From: Owenia fusiformis
Lineage: Eukaryota; Annelida; Polychaeta; Sabellida; Oweniidae
Direction: 5' to 3'
Assembly: GCA_903813345.2 (NCBI GenBank)
Contig: CAIIXF020000003.1
Location: 26,861,248-26,925,247 of the forward strand
DNA length: 64,000 nt
Each line of letters opens with the position of its first letter. Position 1 is the stretch's first letter. The notes under the pieces are model-generated. The model searched no databases and had not been told where the DNA came from. It saw only the letters and a program-made list of their open reading frames with translations. The position numbers were made by a program, and so were the translations under genes. Below are positions 43,776 through 56,083 of the stretch, one piece after another.

Positions 43776-46700
43776 ACTGTATCTTGGACTAATTAAAAAT
43801 CACTTACAAGCATACGTTTACATTTAGATAATCTTTGGCAATTGGAGTATAAATGGTGTTTAAAAATGCAATAAACATGTTCTCGCAACACTGCGGGTCG
43901 TGGCTTTTAACCCCCATTTGTTATAGTTACTGCGCATAAATTACAAGATAATTAGATCTACGCCCAAAAATAACTATATTTTTTAACTTGAAGCAGAATT
44001 CTTCCCAAACTCCCAATGATTCACTGCTGATTCAGAACATCGTTTTTCATCTTGTACATTTCTGGATCACGATTTTAACCTTCAGTGTAGTGATTAACCC
44101 ATTTTAGGCAAGGAAGAACAATTTGATGAATCGACTAAACAAAACTGGCGATGTCAACGATTCTTGAAGCATCATCACTATTTATAGCATGAAGTCCTCA
44201 TGTTTTTGTCATTATTTGTTTTTTGTTAAGCCCCAAATGGCTTGCTCTATTGACCAACTAACAATTTTGCAATGACGGGATGAATTACTGGATTTATTTA
44301 TGTTGATGGCTCGTTTTATATTAATTTGGGACTGGACCGTCGGCTAAAAAAAGTTGATAGCTTTTCTGAAAATTGCACAATCTATCACGAAATGCCATGG
44401 AACCATTTTTAGGCGCCATGGTGTTTTTGCCAAAGCTTTGTTTGTTTTCCATTTTCCCAGCCCTTACACTGTGATTAAATAAATTATAGTACTAATTCAT
44501 AGATTGATCTAAGATTACAAAATTATCTTGAACGTTTTAGGACTTTTCTTTTTTGCTAATTGTAAAATACGATACAAACATCAAAGGGCTAAACTGCGTT
44601 TTTTTCTTTTGAGAGAATGTTGAAATTGTGGACTGGTTTGGACTCAAGGAACAGTTGTTTTCTCCCTAATAAATGATTACCATGGAAACAAATCTGGTAT
44701 AACCCTGCGTAAACAAGCTCGTTTTAGAAAACGATATAGGCTAACACCCAATCACTACGTAAACGAAGTATCATGGAAACATTATATAAAAACAATATCC
44801 GATATTCCGCATTATGTAAGTAAACGAAGTGGAATTCTACTCCCCATAGTTTAATTACCCGGCGAGCACCTATTGTAGCTTATATAGAACTTGTACTTTT
44901 CATTTGTAGGTATTACATGATTTCTGTCGAGAATTATTTTGACACTTCAAATCTATCAACAAAAGTCACTTGTGCCAAGTGTCAAGACGAAATTTTCAAC
45001 GGAATAGAAGATGTTGACTTTTAAGGAAACCAAATAACGATTGTTGTGTAATTTCAACAATGTGTTGTTGCCAAGAAAACTCTGATCTGTACAACGTTTT
45101 GAACGTTTTTATGGACGCAAAAATAAAATAGATAAGCAGGCAAATCATTAGACATTAATGTAGTTAACATGTATCGAGGATCGTCAAAACCTTCCTTGTC
45201 AAACCTTTACTTGAATTTTTAGGATTACTTTTGTCGTTTTTCCCATTTTAGAGTAAATTAGAAATATGTTCAATTGCCTCTTTAAAAACACATTCACATT
45301 TGCGAATTCAATTGCTGGATGACGGCTGAGGGACTAAATATTTGAATATGAACAGAATCTGCCACTTTTCCATCAATGTTTAAATCAGTTAGCCATAAAA
45401 CATAGGTTAAGCCGTCAGTCGGCAGTTGAATTTGCGAATACTACCCAAGCCTTGCGTATTACCTGCATTTAGTAGGTGTACCTTACATGTTAACATTCTT
45501 GCTCCGTCAGTGATGAAGTACTAGACCTCAATTAGAAATATTAGAAAAGCAGCTGTTCTACCGATTACCAAGAACCACTGACTGAGAAATCTATACCGTA
45601 CAGAAATCACTACCATAACATGGTAATACTTAAACAATCATTAATTGTGAGATGTGGAACAAGGTATTATTGTGATTTCTGTTGTAAGCTCATGATAGTG
45701 CTTAATGCAATTATAAAAAAAACTTGTTCAGCTTATTATGAAAAGAAGTGAAATGTCCTTGGACGAAGAATGCAAGAATTCATGTTTCAAACTAATTCTA
45801 CAAGCTAAAATTGAGTCACATTCCTAACAGAACAAACACATAAGATAAACTTAGTAGGCCTGTGTTGTTTATCATTGTCATAGTTTCTACTCAATGTCCA
45901 GTCTCATTGAGATGTGGCACAGGGTATCCGACCACATACCACATAATACACAAAACAGAACAATAATAGTGTATTCTAGTCAAGTAGGTTTTTTGACACG
46001 TTCTTTGACCCTTTTACAACTCTCATTATCATAGTTTTATCCATACCCAATAATCAAGTATCTAAAGCAAGCCACAATATCCAAAAAGTTAAGACTGTAA
46101 TGTCATTATTCAGGGACAAATTCCATCTACATCTATCATTATACTAATTGAAGCTCTTTATAGAGCAACACAATTAGTTATCATATTCAAAGAATGCAGT
46201 GAAATATCTAAATTCAAAACAAATTATTGTATTTTACGAATATCCTGTGGTTAGGAAACTCAAGGAAATGGTGTTGATACGACTGTTCACCCCACGTGTC
46301 CTTGTACATACGATGAAATATTACCTACCAAGTTCAAAGTTCTGAACTAGACATGGTAATGTTTTACCTTACAAATTGTGCAAGCGTTTTTACTCCAGTA
46401 TACATAATTGACAAACTATGAACCAGGGTCGATCGACTCAAGAAATGATGAACTTTTATAAACTTCTTTTGTTTTGTATCGTAGATGACGAAGGGGGGGG
46501 GGCATTGCTTCGAAATCAGTATAATTTTGTCTGTTACGCTCGATCGTAGATTTGGATGATATGTTTTCCTTGTTATCAGTTGTGTTTTTCGGGGTAACGT
46601 TTCCTACATAATTTAGGTTTTTCGCTTTAGCCATTAGGCTTTTTGTTCTTTTATTCTTGAAATTAAAGAAATACTCGGAAATTGGCCATGGTTTATCAAA

Positions 46701-47402
46701 TCCTCAATACTGGTTTTCACTCCTCGTACTCAGAAAAAAGCATTCGATCTTTTATTCGTTATCAGATTATTTAGTACTGGGTATAAGCCAGGAGCCACAT
46801 GGGTCATCTCATGAGGTTCGTCTCAAAGAAGCATCTCCCACCAGATAGCCCCGGGGACGATATCGAAAATGATAAATTTAAAGATAACAATCTCGCTAAT
46901 ACACACGAGGAAACGAGCGGCGATATTCATCATTGATCCGAACGGAATGGTTTTTCAGAATATCCATGAAGACGGTATAAATACTAAATGCCACGATTGA
47001 TAATAATTTAGCAATTTGGATTGGATTAGATGTAATTACACTTGCAATATTCCCAATTCAGCTGTCATAGAAACTGACTGGGACGCGTCAAAGTCTGAGT
47101 TTACCATTCAGACATCCACAGAGACAAATTCGAAACCAAAGAGGGAAATAAAGTCAGATGGAAATTGATATTTCACCAAACACAAGAAACGAACCTAGTC
47201 AGACGTTAAATATTTCTCCAGAACGAGATAGCTCTAGACGAATACATGTCACGCCGACATAAATCATCCTTTGCCAGTTGAATGTTATGATCGTGTTTTG
47301 GTATGAGAATAGAGTGAGACTTGATGACTAAAGTAGGGATGTTTAAGTCACTTGAAGTCCAATTTGTAAAATAATGTACTGATTTTGCTTTTTTAAAATA
47401 GC
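43776..47402. other. Gene-poor AT-rich interval
   Basis: No complete gene seen. At about 46430-47230 several short frames on both strands look coding in composition (for example TDWDASKSEFTIQ on the plus strand near 47080), but they lack splice sites, length or recognisable domains. They may be remnants of an old gene or element. Confidence 0.4.
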
Positions 47403-47612
47403 GCTTACAATACAATTCAATACAATATAATATAATTACAATTACAATAATATAATATACGATACAATACAATTACAATGCAATACAATACAATACAACA
47501 CAATACAATACAATTACAATAATATAATAATATACGATACAATACAATATAATACAATGCAATGCAGTACAATGCATTGCAATACACTAAAGTGCAATAC
47601 AATTATAAACAT
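47403..47612. repeat. AATAC/AATAT-type simple repeat tract
   Basis: About 210 bp of degenerate short repeats on the theme ACAAT, ATACAATACA and ATATAAT. Open frames on its minus strand are repeat artefacts (alternating YC, IV and LY residues). Confidence 0.9.
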
Positions 47613-48384
47613 AATAAGGGACAAACCTGTAAACCTTACGTGAAACAACAGACCCCACATACACCAACCAATGCCTCACCATTAGATCATGTTAACCCTA
47701 ATTACTAATTTACAAAACCACCAATTGAGAATAATTAGTAAAGTGGGCGACAATCATGTTCACACTTGTATCATAGTTTACAAATTTAGTCTACATTTCC
47801 TGAGGAAATGTAATCCTTTTCAACTTTAGTACCTTATCAGGTAATAAACTATTAAGAACTACCTGTTCGAAATAAACTAATAGTGCTTGTGTGTAGTGTT
47901 TACTTACCCTCAACTGTCTGACTGATCGAGGGCTATTTTTATGTAGAGTCGACAGTGATTGTGTTTTAAAGAGATCTAGTTCATTGCTTTGAATCAAATA
48001 CTGTAGTAGGGCAGCCCCTTTCCTCTCCCTACCCCCATCCCATCCGGACATTGCCATCAAACTTCTTGTAGATATGACGTTTAGATTCTGCATATATACG
48101 AATGTTGAATGACGGTTTCTTATTGATTTAAAGTTGAATGTAATAGTTGATGTAATTCAATGATCATTGAGCGATTATGCCCATTATAGTCATAATAAAT
48201 TTTGCGTGATAAGATGTTTATCTATGGATGGATATGCGGGTGGATATGATATCTGCACGAGTGAGTGTACCTCTATTACGATGGGAAGGAATGAGGCCTT
48301 TCCAGGATTTACTTATAAACACGAACTCCTCACAATGATGATGCTAGTGTTAACATACACGTAGTGGGCCAAAAACGTAGATAG
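47613..48384. other. Non-coding stretch left of the LTR element
   Basis: No gene, RNA or repeat recognised. It ends at the 5' LTR junction at 48385. Confidence 0.45.
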
Positions 48385-50381
48385 TGTGACGAATTTGTGA
48401 TTTTCACTTTTGTTTTATTTTGAACTTTTATATGTGGAGTCAGTCGACTCTTTCAGAGAGTTTGATGGCTCAAATGTGTACATGCAGAATGTCACGTAAG
48501 CACTGGGATGTTTACTGATCAGCAGACTGTAGTGGAATAAATTAGAATAATTAAGTACCCAGCAACCGGTGATCAGCCAATCAGATTCTTTTATTTGAAT
48601 TTCCCTCCAACTTAAGTTGTAGTTTTCCCATGATGCAACTCGAGGTGTCTGGATTTTATTGTATGCAATTAACCACGTGAATCAGAGTAAACCAAGATCT
48701 TGAAGATATAAGACCTCGTCAGTTTGGATTTATTTATGTGCAAGCGTGTTTTATTTAATCTGTGGACTTATTGGAGCATTATTTTGGATATATTGGATTA
48801 GTTGCAGTAATCGTTAGATGCAGATTGTATTTGGTGCGACTATTGAAGAAAATACAAGACAACAGCCAGTGTTTTGGTGAGTTAGCCATTTTTCTTGATT
48901 GAGGTTGGCATAAAATGGGTAAATAGCTGTCCGCCATCTTGCTTTCTTGTTCCCACAATTCCCGGCGGTCGGCCATTTTTGATTTTGAAGGAAGTGACGT
49001 CATTTTGAGAAGTTTTGAGCTCCAGATTCTCTGAGTAGATTTGGCTCTGTCTAATCTCATTTCTTTGATCGATATTCGTGAGTCATTCTGCTCTGAGTAT
49101 TGGTGGCTCCTAGTCATAACCCCTCCAAGCTATAAATGCTCCTACTTTGTCGAGGCGATCTGACTCTCACCCAGGGTTGTATGTTGAGGAAGGTTTACTC
49201 TCATCGGAGCCAGAGTTACATTACTGGAACTGAGGTGCTCCAAGGCGAGAGATAACAGCTCTGTCTAATCTCATCCTTTGATCGACATTCTAGAGTTGTT
49301 ATTCTCTACAGAGGTTGTAGTGAGGTTGCTCCTGTGAAGCGGTGACTCCGAGAGCAGAGGTTACTCTTTGGAGACAGTGTAGCTCATTGAGTGAGGGCAC
49401 TCTTTGAGTAGAAGTTACTCTTTGGAGACAGTATAGCTCAAAGAGTGAGAGCACTCTTTGAGTAGAGGTTACTCCTGAGACGAGGCGATTCCCGGGGCTG
49501 AGGTACTAGCAGTGTGTGGATCTCGTTCAAGAGCAGAGGTTACTCCTGAGACGAGGCGATTCCCGGAGCTGAGGTACTCCCAGTGTGTGGATCTCGTTGG
49601 AGAGCAGAGGTTTTTCCTGAGAAGTGACGACTCCAAGAGCAGAGGATACTTCCGGAGCCTGGACCCCTTCCAAGAGACAGTGTAGCTCAAGAGTGAATTG
49701 AGCAGAGGTTGTAGAGGTATATCCTGAGAAGTGGTGACTCCAAGAGCAGAGGTTACTCTCGGAGCCTGAACCCCTTCCAAGAGACAGTGTAGCTCAAAGA
49801 GTGAAAGCATTCTTTTGAGGAGAGTTTAAGGGTGGTTACTCCCGTGACAAGGCGACTCCCGAAGCAGAGGTTACTTCCGGAGCCAGGGCTCCTTCCCAAA
49901 GACGAGATAGCTCAAGAGGGAGAGCTCTTTTCAAGCAGCGCAGAGCGGAGTAGACAAGCAGAGTATTGCAGAGAGCAGAGCATAGCAGAGAGCAGAGCCG
50001 AGTATATCAGAGTATAGCAGAGCAGAGACAAGCAGAGTAGAGAGCAGAGTATTGCAGATTAGAGTAGAGACAGATAACTCAGAGCCAGAGTGTTTTGGAC
50101 CCTTGTATATATATAGAGACATTTGCATTTGAGTTATTGGCCATAAAGGCTTTATTAAAGGACACTTTGAAATTTATTGTGATTATTGTGTTGAATAGAT
50201 TGTTAAAAATCCTGTAATTGATTGTTTTGTATATTCCTGTGTTCTCCATCTCCTAGCTCAGTGACAGCCGAAGCACCAAACAAGCTCGGCGCCCGTGATA
50301 AACACCTCCGAATCCCTTATCATCGCCACCAGACCTTCTCCGAGGGAGTACAGGTACTCGGCGGGAGTCTGGCGCGCGACA
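48385..50381 (+). repeat. 5' LTR of the gag-protease element
   Basis: TG...CA-ended repeat nearly identical to 53517-55513. Between about 49200 and 50090 it is built of degenerate tandem units on the theme GAGCAGAGGTTACTC / GACGAGGCGATTCCC. Near 50104 a TATATATATA tract and near 49131 a CTATAAATG motif are candidate core promoter elements. Which one starts transcription cannot be told from sequence. Confidence 0.95.
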
Positions 50382-50382
50382 T

Positions 50383-50400
50383 TGGTGGCAGCGGTGGGAT
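50383..50400 (+). other. Primer binding site (tRNA-Leu type)
   Basis: TGGTGGCAGCGGTGGGAT, starting two bases after the 5' LTR, is the exact complement of the 3' end (with CCA) of eukaryotic tRNA-Leu(AAG) as I recall it. It would prime minus-strand DNA synthesis. Confidence 0.85.
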
Positions 50401-50418
50401 ACTTCACTTTGCACAGAG

Positions 50419-53328
50419 ATGGAGCGGAATATTGAGATGATGGAGGCAGAGAGAAGCCCCCGAACTTCAGAGCATGGTTGCTCGACTTATGATCCTGGGT
50501 TTATCCCAAAGGGGATAACTAGAAGGACACCAGGGCTAGATGATACAGTGGTATTCAAGGGTGGCCCAAGGAACCTGGAGCTGGAGGCCCAAGACACTCT
50601 TCCTTTGGAGTCAAGGGACTCGGGTCTGAATCCAGAGAAGTACGGTGCCATGGGTGGTACAGAGAGATATTTGCATGTTCCTGAACAGAGGCCGAGAGGG
50701 ACTCGCGACGGTACTGGGTATTGGTCAGAGTCAAGGATGCAGTCCAGGATGCAGAGTGAGTTCACTCCCTCCAAGTTTTGTACTCCTGGAGTACTAGGTA
50801 GACAGGACCAGCCATTCCCTGTTACTTCTGCAGAGATCAAAAGTGATCATGGATTATCAAGGAAGGTCACATCAAGTGAAGATGCTCAAAGGAAGAGCAA
50901 GCTTGAACTCACAAGGATGGAACAAGATATGGAGTCTTTGAAGCATGACGTTTTGGGTATCAAAGATGAATTGGTATCCCAGGGCTTTCAGATGAGACAG
51001 CAGTTCCACCATCAAGAAGAAAAAGTAAGACAGTCTCAAGAAGGGATTAAGCTTGAGATTAGACAAGGGCAAGAAGAGCTGAGGCAGAGTCAAGATGCGC
51101 TGAAAATTGAGATGAGACAAAGCCATCAAGAAAACCAGCATAGTCAAGATGAGATGAATCGGCGGGTAGACCAAATGTATGACACACTCGCAAAGCTTAC
51201 ATCTTCCAGAGACGTTCCTTTGGGTGTATTCCCGATGTCTGAACCTTGGAGTTTGGGAAGGCCAGATCAGATGGTCACACCTGCTGAGAGATCTGGATCT
51301 CAACCAGTGGGCATATCCCAAGAGAAGAGAAGACCAACTCCAGGTATTGCAGAGACCGATACCTCGAAGGTGCTTGGTTATCTGTCTGAGAGGTCAAGAG
51401 AATCTGCAGCAGAAGAGACGAATAGAGATCTACTCATTGAGGCTATTAGAATGTGTGGGAAGGCTTTGAACAACACCGAGAAGAGGACCAAGATAAAGCC
51501 AACCCAGTTATTTGATGGAGAGACACCGTGGCTCGATTACCAGGTGTATTTCCAGAACTGTATTGACAGTAATGGCTGGAATGATGAGGAGAAGCGGCAG
51601 CAGTTGACGAATCTTTTGAGAGGAGATGCCCAGCAGTTACTGTTAGAGTTAGAGCAGGGGCACTCATACGATGAGCTGATTGATGCACTCACTAAAAGAT
51701 TTGGACCAGGTGATAAAGCTTGTATGTATGAAGCTGAACTCAATACCAGGACACAGAAGCCTAATGAGTCAATGCCAAGTTTAGGTCAGAACATAAGGAG
51801 GCTAGCTGCTCTTGCATATCCTGAGATGCCTCGCTTTTGTCAGGACAAGTTGGCCAGGAAATCTTTTGAGAATGCATTAATAGATGATGAGGTGCGAGCA
51901 GCTGTCCATCGAAGAAATCCCAAGTCTCTAGACCAGGCCATCGAAGAGGCTCAGAAGGAGGAGGCATATTTGGAGGCAGAGCGAATCCGGAAATGTCTGA
52001 AGCCAAGAGAGCAGGATCATCACATAGCAGCTGTGACAAGTGACTCTCAAGAGGACAGACTCTCTAAGATGATGAAGGAATTCCAGGGAATGCAGGAGGG
52101 AATTAAGGTGATTGCAGGAGCTATAATGACATCCAAAGAGAAGGAAGAACCCAGAACTCCTGCTACCTTTACTTGTAGAAGATGTGGCGAAGACCGACAT
52201 ATAAGGAGACGATGTCCCCTGATCACATGTTTCAACTGTTCGAGGACAGGACATATGTCTTTTGATTGTCAGCAACTCAAGAAGAAGCAAGAGGAGACCT
52301 CAGAGAGCAGGAGTATCTCCTCAGTTTATCCCGTACCATTTGTTGATTGGGAAAAGAGTGTGTCTGACTCTTGCAAGTCTTACACTAAGAGGCAGATTGT
52401 TGCTCATGCCAGACTGTGTGACGTGCGGATGGAGTTATTGGTAGATCCTGGAGCAACATTGTCTCTCCTCAGTCTCGATGGATTCAATAAAATACCTGCA
52501 CGAATGCGACCAAAGCTGAAACCTGTATCAGATGTCCTATTGAAAGCTGATGGTTCTCCCATCGCGTCATATGGTGCATGTTTGATGGAGTTAGAGGTGG
52601 AAGGAAGAAGAACATTTATGGAGATTGTCATTGCTGACATTGGTGTAGTTGGAATCCTGGGAAGAGATTTTCTTACAGTTAGTAAGGCATTGATCAATTA
52701 TGGCTCTCTGAAAATGAGCTTCCCAGATCCAGAAGGACTACCTGAGAAAGAGCTTAAACTGAAGAGTCAGAAGAGTAAATCACACTCAAAACCTGAGAAA
52801 TCAGAACAGTGTGTTCCCTGTCCAGGAAAGACTCCAAAGAAGAAAAAGAAGCAGAGACAAAGGAGGACAAAGCCACTTGTGAATCAGGAGTTAGAGGAAG
52901 AAGAGCCTGGATGCTTTTCAAAGACCGTTGGAGATGATCTTAATGTGGAGCATAGCTCACCAGTAGGAGATGGTGCTCCCTGTGGAGTTAAGTTGGATCC
53001 CCATATCAAAAGTTCTCCTGATGTGCAGAAGAGAGTTTGTGGGGATGGTCAATGTTCTCCAATGATGAGAAGTGGTGAATCTGATGTTGAGTGCACAGGA
53101 GAGTCTAAGCTTACTACAATTCAAAGAGAAGAGAGGTCGACTCAAAGGAAGCGAGGTCAGTTGAGAGACCACTGGAGCAGTCTAGATGTCAGAGAGACTC
53201 GCTGCGGGAGACGAGGATGCTCTCCACAAGGTCTAACAATGAGACTCAGATACTTGCCATTGGAGGAGTTATCCAAGGAGGGTGGAGGAAATTCTATGGA
53301 TACTGATGAGATGACTACTATCCAATAG
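50419..53328 (+). CDS. Gag-protease polyprotein of the LTR element
   Basis: 969-codon frame starting 19 bp after the primer site. Order of parts: N-terminal Pro/Gly/Ser-rich region to about 150; coiled coil about 155-260 (repeated RQSQEGIKLEIRQGQEELRQ-type heptads); retrotransposon gag/capsid-like domain about 360-520 (WLDYQVYFQ ... LIDALTKRFGPGDK ... FENALIDDEVR); two CCHC zinc knuckles about 590-625 (CRRCGEDRHIRRRC, CFNCSRTGHMSFDC); retropepsin-like domain about 665-760 ending ILGRDFL; a Lys/Arg-rich stretch; and an unrecognised C-terminal part. The family role is capsid assembly and polyprotein processing. No polymerase or integrase follows before the 3' LTR. Confidence 0.92.
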   Translation: MERNIEMMEAERSPRTSEHGCSTYDPGFIPKGITRRTPGLDDTVVFKGGPRNLELEAQDTLPLESRDSGLNPEKYGAMGGTERYLHVPEQRPRGTRDGTGYWSESRMQSRMQSEFTPSKFCTPGVLGRQDQPFPVTSAEIKSDHGLSRKVTSSEDAQRKSKLELTRMEQDMESLKHDVLGIKDELVSQGFQMRQQFHHQEEKVRQSQEGIKLEIRQGQEELRQSQDALKIEMRQSHQENQHSQDEMNRRVDQMYDTLAKLTSSRDVPLGVFPMSEPWSLGRPDQMVTPAERSGSQPVGISQEKRRPTPGIAETDTSKVLGYLSERSRESAAEETNRDLLIEAIRMCGKALNNTEKRTKIKPTQLFDGETPWLDYQVYFQNCIDSNGWNDEEKRQQLTNLLRGDAQQLLLELEQGHSYDELIDALTKRFGPGDKACMYEAELNTRTQKPNESMPSLGQNIRRLAALAYPEMPRFCQDKLARKSFENALIDDEVRAAVHRRNPKSLDQAIEEAQKEEAYLEAERIRKCLKPREQDHHIAAVTSDSQEDRLSKMMKEFQGMQEGIKVIAGAIMTSKEKEEPRTPATFTCRRCGEDRHIRRRCPLITCFNCSRTGHMSFDCQQLKKKQEETSESRSISSVYPVPFVDWEKSVSDSCKSYTKRQIVAHARLCDVRMELLVDPGATLSLLSLDGFNKIPARMRPKLKPVSDVLLKADGSPIASYGACLMELEVEGRRTFMEIVIADIGVVGILGRDFLTVSKALINYGSLKMSFPDPEGLPEKELKLKSQKSKSHSKPEKSEQCVPCPGKTPKKKKKQRQRRTKPLVNQELEEEEPGCFSKTVGDDLNVEHSSPVGDGAPCGVKLDPHIKSSPDVQKRVCGDGQCSPMMRSGESDVECTGESKLTTIQREERSTQRKRGQLRDHWSSLDVRETRCGRRGCSPQGLTMRLRYLPLEELSKEGGGNSMDTDEMTTIQ

Positions 53329-53499
53329 CCACCTGGAGAGAAGATTATTTTCCTTGGTCCAGACGGAGTTGAAGAAGAATTAACTCTACATAGCCTTTTG
53401 TAGATTCAAGTGACATGGACTCTTTGTATATGCGTTATTGTTGAAACATTGTACTTAATCATGTATGTTATATCTTCCTTGTTGGATCGAGGGCGATCC

Positions 53500-53516
53500 A
53501 TCCTGGGAGGAGGGAG
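53500..53516 (+). other. Polypurine tract before the 3' LTR
   Basis: The purine-rich GGGAGGAGGGAG immediately upstream of the TGTG of the 3' LTR is in the expected place and composition for the plus-strand primer. Confidence 0.8.
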
Positions 53517-55513
53517 TGTGACGAATTTGTGATTTTCACTTTTGTTTTATTTTGAACTTTTATATGTGGAGTCAGTCGACTCTTTCAGAGAGTTTGATGG
53601 CTCAAATGTGTACATGCAGAATGTCACGTAAGCACTGGGATGTTTACTGATCAGCAGACTGTAGTGGAATAAATTAGAATAATTAAGTACCCAGCAACCG
53701 GTGATCAGCCAATCAGATTCTTTTATTTGAATTTCCCTCCAACTTAAGTTGTAGTTTTCCCATGATGCAACTCGAGGTGTCTGGATTTTATTGTATGCAA
53801 TTAACCACGTGAATCAGAGTAAACCAAGATCTTGAAGATATAAGACCTCGTCAGTTTGGATTTATTTATGTGCAAGCGTGTTTTATTTAATCTGTGGACT
53901 TATTGGAGCATTATTTTGGATATATTGGATTAGTTGCAGTAATCGTTAGATGCAGATTGTATTTGGTGCGACTATTGAAGAAAATACAAGACAACAGCCA
54001 GTGTTTTGGTGAGTTAGCCATTTTTCTTGATTGAGGTTGGCATAAAATGGGTAAATAGCTGTCCGCCATCTTGCTTTCTTGTTCCCACAATTCCCGGCGG
54101 TCGGCCATTTTTGATTTTGAAGGAAGTGACGTCATTTTGAGAAGTTTTGAGCTCCAGATTCTCTGAGTAGATTTGGCTCTGTCTAATCTCATTTCTTTGA
54201 TCGATATTCGTGAGTCATTCTGCTCTGAGTATTGGTGGCTCCTAGTCATTACCCCTCCAAGCTATAAATGCTCCTACTTTGTCGAGGCGATCTGACTCTC
54301 ACCCAGGGTTGTATGTTGAGGAAGGTTTACTCTCATCGGAGCCAGAGTTACATTACTGGAACTGAGGTGCTCCAAGGCGAGAGATAACAGCTCTGTCTAA
54401 TCTCATCCTTTGATCGACATTCTAGAGTTGTTATTCTCTACAGAGGTTGTAGTGAGGTTGCTCCTGTGAAGCGGTGACTCCGAGAGCAGAGGTTACTCTT
54501 TGGAGACAGTGTAGCTCATTGAGTGAGGGCACTCTTTGAGTAGAAGTTACTCTTTGGAGACAGTATAGCTCAAAGAGTGAGAGCACTCTTTGAGTAGAGG
54601 TTACTCCTGAGACGAGGCGATTCCCGGGGCTGAGGTACTAGCAGTGTGTGGATCTCGTTCAAGAGCAGAGGTTACTCCTGAGACGAGGCGATTCCCGGAG
54701 CTGAGGTACTCCCAGTGTGTGGATCTCGTTGGAGAGCAGAGGTTTTTCCTGAGAAGTGACGACTCCAAGAGCAGAGGATACTTCCGGAGCCTGGACCCCT
54801 TCCAAGAGACAGTGTAGCTCAAGAGTGAATTGAGCAGAGGTTGTAGAGGTATATCCTGAGAAGTGGTGACTCCAAGAGCAGAGGTTACTCTCGGAGCCTG
54901 AACCCCTTCCAAGAGACAGTGTAGCTCAAAGAGTGAAAGCATTCTTTTGAGGAGAGTTTAAGGGTGGTTACTCCCGTGACAAGGCGACTCCCGAAGCAGA
55001 GGTTACTTCCGGAGCCAGGGCTCCTTCCCAAAGACGAGATAGCTCAAGAGGGAGAGCTCTTTTCAAGCAGCGCAGAGCGGAGTAGACAAGCAGAGTATTG
55101 CAGAGAGCAGAGCATAGCAGAGAGCAGAGCCGAGTATATCAGAGTATAGCAGAGCAGAGACAAGCAGAGTAGAGAGCAGAGTATTGCAGATTAGAGTAGA
55201 GACAGATAACTCAGAGCCAGAGTGTTTTGGACCCTTGTATATATATAGAGACATTTGCATTTGAGTTATTGGCCATAAAGGCTTTATTAAAGGACACTTT
55301 GAAATTTATTGTGATTATTGTGTTGAATAGATTGTTAAAAATCCTGTAATTGATTGTTTTGTATATTCCTGTGTTCTCCATCTCCTAGCTCAGTGACAGC
55401 CGAAGCACCAAACAAGCTCGGCGCCCGTGATAAACACCTCCGAATCCCTTATCATCGCCACCAGACCTTCTCCGAGGGAGTACAGGTACTCGGCGGGAGT
55501 CTGGCGCGCGACA
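53517..55513 (+). repeat. 3' LTR of the gag-protease element
   Basis: Same length (1,997 bp) and nearly identical to the 5' LTR. After it the genomic sequence resumes with ATATAATTC. Confidence 0.95.
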
Positions 55514-55930
55514 ATATAATTCAATTAACTTTGTCACTAAATCACCTCAATGTATTCTCGTCATGTATACGTAATAATTACATCTATATACCCTTTGGTC
55601 AAATGTGGTTTAACAGATAAGGTCTGTGTTAATGGGTAGCAAACTGTAACATGTGGTGTCAAATGATGAAATCACATCATTATTTGACTAAATATACATA
55701 TACATGCATGTTTCCAGTAATTTTTATATGTAATTTTTAAGATGTTGTAATGATACAAGTAGTTCTGATGATAAAATGTTACAACATACAATAAGATGTA
55801 AAGATGTACTGTATATGTACATTAAACTGTAAATGCAACCTTCATACTGTTGTATCCTAAGGCATATAGCCTAATAAAACGAAGCTCTGTTTTCAAAAAG
55901 CGAGATCAAACTATCAAATGGTATATTATG

Positions 55931-56081
55931 AGGTTATATAATGATTCTTTCTGTATATCGTGTTTATACTCGAGTGAGTATATGATATATTCACAAGTGA
56001 GCGTAGCGAACGAGTGAATATATTATATTCTCACGAGAGTATAAAATGCACGATATACAGAATGAACCATTATATAATCTT
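55931..56081. mobile_element. Small inverted-repeat element
   Basis: GGTTATATAATGATTCTTTC through CGTGTTTATACTC is mirrored by GAGTATAAAATGCACGATAT through CATTATATAATC. About 150 bp, abutting the next MITE. Confidence 0.65.
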
Positions 56082-56083
56082 AT

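Larger units (their letters stand above)
48385..55513 (+). mobile_element. Young, pol-less LTR retrotransposon (gag-protease only)
   Basis: Two direct repeats of 1,997 bp (48385-50381 and 53517-55513), each starting TGTGACGAATTTG and ending GGCGCGCGACA, enclose 3,135 bp. The internal part has a tRNA-Leu-type primer site, one long gag-protease ORF and a purine-rich tract. No reverse transcriptase, RNase H or integrase segment is visible, so it must be non-autonomous and depend on enzymes from a relative. By eye the LTRs differ at about one position, so the insertion is very recent. The protease-region sequence (ILGRDFL type) suggests Ty3-like ancestry, by inference. As a gag-only unit it looks whole. 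No clear target-site duplication was seen (flanks GATAG and ATATA). Confidence 0.93.

Noticed and set aside
47206-47602. Minus-strand frames rich in Tyr, Cys, Ile and Leu
   Set aside because: Produced by the AATAC-type simple repeat.
48779-50128. Several 60-113 residue frames repeated at 53911-55260
   Set aside because: They lie in the LTRs and appear identically in both because the LTRs are nearly identical; none has a known domain.
50487-52697. Many open frames antisense or offset to the gag-protease ORF
   Set aside because: Shadow frames of one long coding sequence.
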